From Chrysoperla carnea (Eukaryota > Arthropoda > Insecta > Neuroptera > Chrysopidae): a stretch of 64,000 bases of DNA. The notes beneath the pieces are model-generated. The model was given only the letters and a program-made list of their open reading frames with translations, was not told the DNA's origin and searched no databases. Made by a program: the position numbers and the translations under genes. Positions 58,188-64,000 of this stretch are shown here, piece after piece (position 1 is the first letter of the stretch; every line of letters starts with the position of its first letter). Location: the NCBI RefSeq assembly GCF_905475395.1, contig NC_058337.1:111346368-111410367 (forward strand), given 5' to 3'.

Positions 58188-58496
58188 AACCGGTCCAGTG
58201 GCCGAGCTCGCTAAGGCGTCTTAGCTTGCTGTGATCACTGGCTGGGAGGTTGCGGGTTCGAACCTAGGCAGCGGCAGTGTGAACAAAAATAGTTAATGGG
58301 GTGGTAAATTGATCACACTGTCGTCGCTTGGGTAAGAACGAAGTAACCGACTCCATCCACATCATGAAAATGTAATTGTATATATTCGAATGTATTTGAA
58401 ATAAATAAAGATTAAAACATAATGATGTGGGTGGCCTCTGTTAGAGACAAAAATGTCTGATGAACGGAGGTAAAACCCCATTATTATTATTGTTAT
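58188..58496 (+). mobile_element. tRNA-derived SINE, 309 bp, with a 16-bp target-site duplication
   Basis: Flanked by identical tactctcgttacagcc at 58172-58187 and 58497-58512. The head has an A box (tggccgagctcgc, from 58199) and a B box (ggttcgaacc, 58255-58264), spaced widely as in class II tRNAs (Leu/Ser). The body follows, ending in an (ATT)n-type tail. The intact duplication means the insertion is complete and fairly recent. Confidence 0.92.
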
Positions 58497-59265
58497 TACT
58501 CTCGTTACAGCCCTGGAATCGGAATTTACAGGAAGTTTTCAATTCACATTTTTTTAGTCCACGAATTTTTTTTTAAAAAGTGTATTTATAAATGTTTTTC
58601 AAATAAATTTGAATTGATTGGAAATTCAAATTACGTTAATTATGTTATTCCGATTCATTTTATGATTCATTCCATTTGTAGTATATGATTCAGAATCAGA
58701 CCATGCAAACGAATTTTGTATGCGCATATAATATTCTAAAAAGTACCATTGTTTGCGATAATTAAACTTCGTTGTGTTTTAAACTGATTGAATTGTTAGA
58801 TTGATTGAATTTTAATGTAACATATTTTATGAGGTGTTTGAAAATAATCAACGCAACGGATAAACAATAATGTAATTCTTTCAATCGACAAGAACCTAAA
58901 TAATTTGTTTATACATATAGTTTTGTAAGTGCTAAATTCTTCTAAAATATTAGCACATAATCTTTAGCGGAGATTTAAATTTAGACAGTCATAATAATAA
59001 TTATAGAGTAACATGTAGGGCCCTGGATACAATTTACCTTGAATCAGTCTTTAATATACTTACTAGAAGGCAAGCAACCGAAATAATAATTATCCATGTG
59101 CATTTATTTTTGGGTAAAATAGAAATAGCATTTGTTATTGTTCGCAGAAAAAAAAAAGTTCATATTTTACAAGTTGCCAACTCTTTGTTGTATTTTAAAT
59201 CACATTCTACGTAAATAATTGCTTATTTGTGAGTATTTGTTTATGTTTTAAACATAATGTAAATA

Positions 59266-59810
59266 AATTGAAAACAAACAAGTGACTGAGTTAATTCTTT
59301 AAATACCATGTATAGAAAGTGTTGATTATGCAATCGTTAGTTTTTTTACGGCATGTAAGTAAAGAAACATAGCAACTTTTAGATAGCCGCAGTCGTGTAT
59401 ATAAAACATGGCTGTGATGTCACACACATATAACTGAAATTCCCATATAATACATACTATACAATGTACTAACCTTAATTTGCACCCTCGCGGGTAAATA
59501 GTGTTGTTTACGAAAAAATGTTTCAAAAAAAAGTTATTTATTTTTGTAGATATAAGTAAATTTTTTACATTTAAATTTTTGTTCTATCTCTAACGGTTTA
59601 CCAGATGGGTCCTACGGACCCAAGATCTCAACATCACTTTTTACGCTCTGATCCCAGACAGACAAACAGACAGACATTCAGGCGGACAACCGAAAACGTA
59701 TTTTATGAACACCTATATCAAAACATTATTCGTAGCATCAATATTTTAAGTGTTTTAAGACAAATTTAAGACTAAACTTTGTATACCTTGGTATATTTCA
59801 TGATATAATA
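59266..59810 (+). mobile_element. Family A repeat, near full length
   Basis: Plus-strand copy with gggtcctacggaccc (hairpin), an altered gtaaatagtgttgtttac hairpin, a gacagacaaacagacagac tract and the tail accttggtatatttcatga. About 60 bp of the middle is missing. Confidence 0.75.
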
Positions 59811-60240
59811 AAGAGGAAGTAAGATTTGAAAAGACGAACAGCCATGAACCATCAATCAAACAAAGTTCTGTATCGTTTTGCAATTACATGCCTCCATTGT
59901 TGTTAAATGAGTTCCCTGATATAAGTTAGTTAACACAATCATACAATCGATGGAAGTGATCCTACGCACATTGGGGTGTGAATCATGATACATTATGATA
60001 TTGTAACATGGCTCACAAGTTTTAACCAAGAGCTGTTTAGATATTTAAATTATCAGAAAAATACAATTTATGTTTAAGGAATAACATTGTTAAAAACAGA
60101 GACTATTTCAATTGTTATATTTGGCTTTAAAAAATACACAAATGTAAATTTTGATCCGTGGTACAATACTCTCCCCTACAATGCGTACTGTTTCAAGACG
60201 TTTGTTGTACACATTAAAACTAAATAATAAATTTTAATAA

Positions 60241-60680
60241 GTAATCAAATAGCTCCTCGCGACTCGCGTTGAACACCGCACACCGTTGAAAGTCGCACAT
60301 TCACGTACTAGCACGATCTTTTTTTTTTTATTCATTTCTTTTAAAATAACAATAACATGTCTTGATCAAGAATTAGTGTGGACTTGCGCGTGGTACACGT
60401 TTTATCATAGCGAAAGACGTGTTACAACAATAACACGCCAAGTTAAATCTGCGCCAATTGTTGTATTAGTTTGCGAACATTTTTTTTGAAAAGTTTTTAT
60501 TTTTTTGGTTTGAAAGTTTTTTTGTACGAATTTGTTGTTTCTTTTAATTTGATTATTCGAAAGAAATTTATTGACAAAGTGCGATCGATTTTTGATCAGT
60601 TTGGTTGTTTTTTTTTTAAGTGAAGTTTTTTATATTTTTGTATTATTGAAATTTAAATTTTAGCGTGAGTTTCAAATTTT
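60241..60680 (+). promoter_or_regulatory. Possible promoter and non-coding first exon of a gene to the right
   Basis: 60250-60480 is CpG-richer than anything nearby (ctcgcgactcgcgttgaaca, cgcgtggtacacg) and TCAGTTTGG at 60597 resembles an insect initiator. No coding exon follows in the remaining 3.3 kb, so a first exon before a long intron would fit. This rests on composition only. Confidence 0.25.
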
Positions 60681-63600
60681 TTATATTTAGCTTCTGTCCT
60701 AATTAACAACTGCTAAAAACATAATGAGTTTATTAATCTCTAATTGAATTGTAGGATACTTAACAGCCCGACTAATACTTTCTTTATGAATTCGTAGATA
60801 AATTATAGTAAATCTTATATTCTATAACTTTGCTCCTGATAAATAAATCTAAAAATCACAAATATGCTTTCCTCTAAATCACAAAGATTTGCCTATTAAC
60901 AAAAATGATAATTTGATAAATTCTAGTAAAACGCAACTTTCTTCATGATAAATTTTACCAATAATATTCAATATTAACCCAAAAATTTCAGATTATGCGG
61001 ATAGTTCTTCCTTTATAACTCCATTTTCTACGCTATAATTCGACTGCTCATAAATTTATAGCCACTTTCTGTCAAAATTACAAGCTTATAATATTTATTG
61101 TGCAAGTTATCGGGTGCTAGAAATGACAAAACACCGATAAATATTACAGAGTGGTGTGAGGTATCATTGCCACTCCTCGCCTTCTAATAAAGAATGATTG
61201 ATTTTTAATCAAAAAATTTTGAATAGTTTTTTGCGTTTTTACCAAAACTATACGAAGTCGCCCGCTAATGAGGAACCATTCACCGTAAAAATAAATAAAC
61301 TGTATATACATGAATTTTTTTTTGACACCTGGAAATGTACAATTTTTTATTTTGATTTTCGGGTTGAATACTATTATCTTCTATCAGGAAATTAAAATAT
61401 AGATAAACGGCTTAATAGATCCTGAATTAAAATTTGGTCTGTCCCAAAATTTTATTTAAATTTTAAAAACCCCAAGTTCATTTTAATGATGTAATTAATA
61501 ATATTTGTCAATGACCTGTGTGTGTGAATGATTGAAGACGTGCTGATGTTTAAAGCATGCATAGATACTTTTTTCTGATTAGTTGTTAAAGATAAAATTT
61601 TCAATTAATTTATGATTTGTAGTATTCGTCTAGTATATGACTTCAGACATTGAGGCACACATTTCAAAGAATTTACAAATATTTACATATAAATTAATTG
61701 ATTTTTCTTATAAATTAATATAAAAAAAATTAACTTTCTTTTAAATTCACAAAACATTGACTTACTTTGTTTATAGCATACTAGAGTGATACCCACCCGC
61801 TTCGTCGGGTTTAAAAGTAAAGATTGATAAAGATTGCTCTCGCTTATCCCCTTTCTATAACACTCGAAATAATGGTAAGGATTGTTTTACACAGGTAAAA
61901 TATATGAATGCTTTTCTATTTTTTTAAATCTATAATGGTAATTATTCATTGAGTATATCAGAGAAGATGGCTGTGAAATATTTTATATTGACTATTTTTA
62001 CAGAAATCTGTAATTTATGGTAATCACAAATATCAAATTAAATTAAATTTTTTTATTTTTTTTTATTATATTTTTATAAATTATAGTTCATGTGTTATTC
62101 TGATATATCAGCTATATTGCTGTACAGTTTCATTAAAAACCATTCACTAGTTTAAGCGTGAAAGCGTAACAAACAAACAAACAAACATGCTTACTTTCAC
62201 ATTTATAATTTATAGAGATATGAAGTTTCGAATAAATTCACAGTCTAAATAAGGGTTTTGTTGTTTCAATTGTTTATTGTTTTAAGACATTATTATTACC
62301 TATAATTTAAGGTCTATTGTATCTTACAATTATTTTATAGATAGATTATTTAGTTAGATAAAATCAAATAAGCGAATAAACATCTGGTTATTAAAATTTA
62401 AAATACATATAATTAGTATAGTTTGTGTACTAAATTGTTTTGTGAATTTAACGTGCATTCATCCATTTTTAGTAAGGATGCCTTTAAGGTAGGTTCGAAC
62501 GCTAGGTTAAGTTTAGACTTGTAGTTATTATTTGTAACTTATTTTCATCTTTGATGATGAATTTTGTTATAACTTCATAAATGTAGACGAAAAATAAGAA
62601 TATAATTTTTCGATATCTGCCTTAGCTTTCGAAATATCGAAAGCTAAATATTTAAGCGCCTTAATTGTTAAAAAATGAAAAAAAAAAAAAAAAAATTGTG
62701 AAATACTCAAATACAAATACAAAATTGGGAAATTTAGTTTTTCAACGCCCGCTTTAGACGGTGTCTGGTGTAGCGGCACCTTATACGCACTCCCTAGGGT
62801 CGATGCTGATATCAGATTATGTTATGATGTTATTAGTATGCGTTTGATAAATTTTATTTTACTTAATTAAAATTAATTAATGTAAATAAAATTAGCAAAA
62901 ATATTCATAAAATTAACTCGGGAAAAATGAATTTACTCACCTGGCTTAGTTAAAATCGCATTGTTAATATCTTAAATATTTAATTACTTATATTTATACA
63001 ATGATTCAATTACAAATATGTATTTATTTGCCTTGACTTTCAAAGATTGAAATTCCTAAAAATTCTCATTTGACAAAAGCTCAAAAAGATTGGTATTTTG
63101 ACAGGTATTTCTAGATTTCATACAGAGTTCCAGGCGATATCTCTTAAAACTACCCAATCCTTAAATGTATTCGATTTTTGGATTTTTTGGGTCAAAATTA
63201 TTTTATACACCAAGTTTTTCAATTCAATTTTTTCAAGAATCATTTGTTTAGAGTAATTTTTAACCTAAATTATGAAAAATTCGTATCAATTTGTCGATTT
63301 GACGTTTGGTTTCTGAGATGCCACATAAAATCTTAGTCAAAAGGCGAAATATTAGACTAATTTAAGTTTATTTTACTTTTTGTGTTCCTCACTTGCACTT
63401 CCAAGTAGACAAATGATCCAAAGTAGGCAAAGAAATAAATTAAAAAATAATCGTATGAGAAGTTACAATTTTTAATTACCCAAAAAATGAAAATTTTCTG
63501 CACCTGTAGACGAGAAAATTTAGCATTTTACTATTATTGCCCTCGTTTGCGCATTAAAAATAAAAGGTTTGTGCGAGGGTTTTGGGGGTCGCTGAACACG

Positions 63601-64000
63601 AATCCGATCTAAAAAAAATTTCTCCGAGTATCTGTGGATCTGAGCATTCTGATTTCAAAAGCAAAAAAAAAAAAATTGGAAAAAATTTGACTAGGTTACA
63701 TTTTATTAAAAAAAAAGTTGGACTCATTTCATAAAAAGCTTGTAGATAATGCTTATGAAACGTAAAGATATAAAAAAAAAATTCATTTTTTAATCATTAT
63801 TTGCTATGTTATATGTATCTTTGTGTCACAAAAAATGCACGGATTACATATAGTACTATATGTAAATACTATAGGGAATACCTTCTAGAACCTAATGCAA
63901 AATGCAAAAAACCGCATCTCCATCCATCTTACTTCAGAAATTTTCGCGGTTTTGACGTTTTTGTGTTAAATTTGCTCGTCTATTGTCTTTCCACCAAGAG
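60681..64000. other. No recognised gene; one Helitron-like element
   Basis: AT-rich throughout. 61781-62218 is a Helitron-like element. 63.1-63.3 kb has words like those of family B (tttttgggtcaaaattattt). The short open frames do not resemble proteins. Confidence 0.6.
61781..62218 (-). mobile_element. Non-autonomous Helitron-like element, 438 bp
   Basis: Minus strand: starts TCTCTATAAATTATAAATG at 62218 after A, and ends in CTAG at 61781 before T. A subterminal hairpin acccg-acgaag-cgggt lies about 11 bases inside the CTAG end. An internal caaacaaacaaacaaac tract is present. Same family as 22475-22815 and 23465-23610. No Rep/helicase gene. Confidence 0.78.

Larger units (their letters stand above)
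56166..60240. other. Intergenic downstream of Pgm1
   Basis: 56166 to about 56330 is the Pgm 3' UTR. 57.15-58.13 kb is a satellite-like array, 58188-58496 a SINE, and 59266-59810 a family A copy. No coding exon was recognised. Confidence 0.6.

Noticed and set aside
58199-58264. A tRNA gene at the head of the SINE
   Set aside because: It has A and B boxes but no complete cloverleaf, and it sits inside an element with target-site duplications.

Overview
The window reads as insect nuclear DNA. It is very AT-rich, its genes are split by short GT-AG introns, and about 0.6-0.65 of the bases I inspected belong to no gene I can recognise. The gene content points to an arthropod: two divergent ionotropic receptors, a gustatory receptor with the TYxxxxxQF tail, and the eye homeobox gene rough. 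I cannot fix the insect order from the sequence alone.

Layout. 1-1861 (minus): 5' end of the beta-COP gene (COPB1), running off the left edge. 2463-2534 (minus): tRNA-Asp(GTC). 2.9-3.4 kb: retroelement-like remnant ending in a long (TA)n tract. 4.7-6.8 and 8.8-11.0 kb (plus): tandem pair of ionotropic receptor genes, each with two exons and an intron at the same place. 14.9-34.2 kb (plus): rough in three exons, with introns of about 10.1 and 8.0 kb packed with transposon remnants and long inverted repeats. 36.7-38.0 kb (plus): five-exon coiled-coil protein that I do not recognise, with a possible GC-rich, hairpin-rich 5' leader exon. 39.0-39.6 kb: Tc1/mariner-like MITE. 42.1-44.2 kb (plus): four-exon gustatory receptor. 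44.7-54.2 kb: a fresh tandem duplication with a unit of about 4.69 kb. It carries a complete ATP synthase c-subunit lysine methyltransferase gene (ATPSCKMT/FAM173) plus exons 1-3 of phosphoglucomutase. The left unit therefore holds a 3'-truncated Pgm and the right one leads into the intact ten-exon Pgm ending at 56165. 57.1-58.1 kb: satellite-like array of about 310 bp. 58.2-58.5 kb: tRNA-derived SINE with a 16-bp target-site duplication. 60-64 kb: no recognised gene, a possible promoter/5' exon near 60.25 kb, and a Helitron-like element at 61.8-62.2 kb.

Repeats dominate the non-coding sequence. I name four families here for convenience. Family A is about 570 bp, non-coding, with conserved small hairpins. 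Family B is a minisatellite of about 305 bp, found alone and inside Helitron-like elements. Family C forms long foldbacks. The Helitron-like family ends in TC...CTAG. No autonomous transposase or reverse transcriptase gene is visible.

Functionally the genes are ordinary housekeeping loci (coatomer, methyltransferase, PGM), a developmental regulator and chemoreceptors, without operon-like logic. The strongest observations are the tandem duplication, whose exon phases permit in-frame read-through splicing, the mosaic identity of the two receptors, and the long inverted repeats in the first intron of rough.
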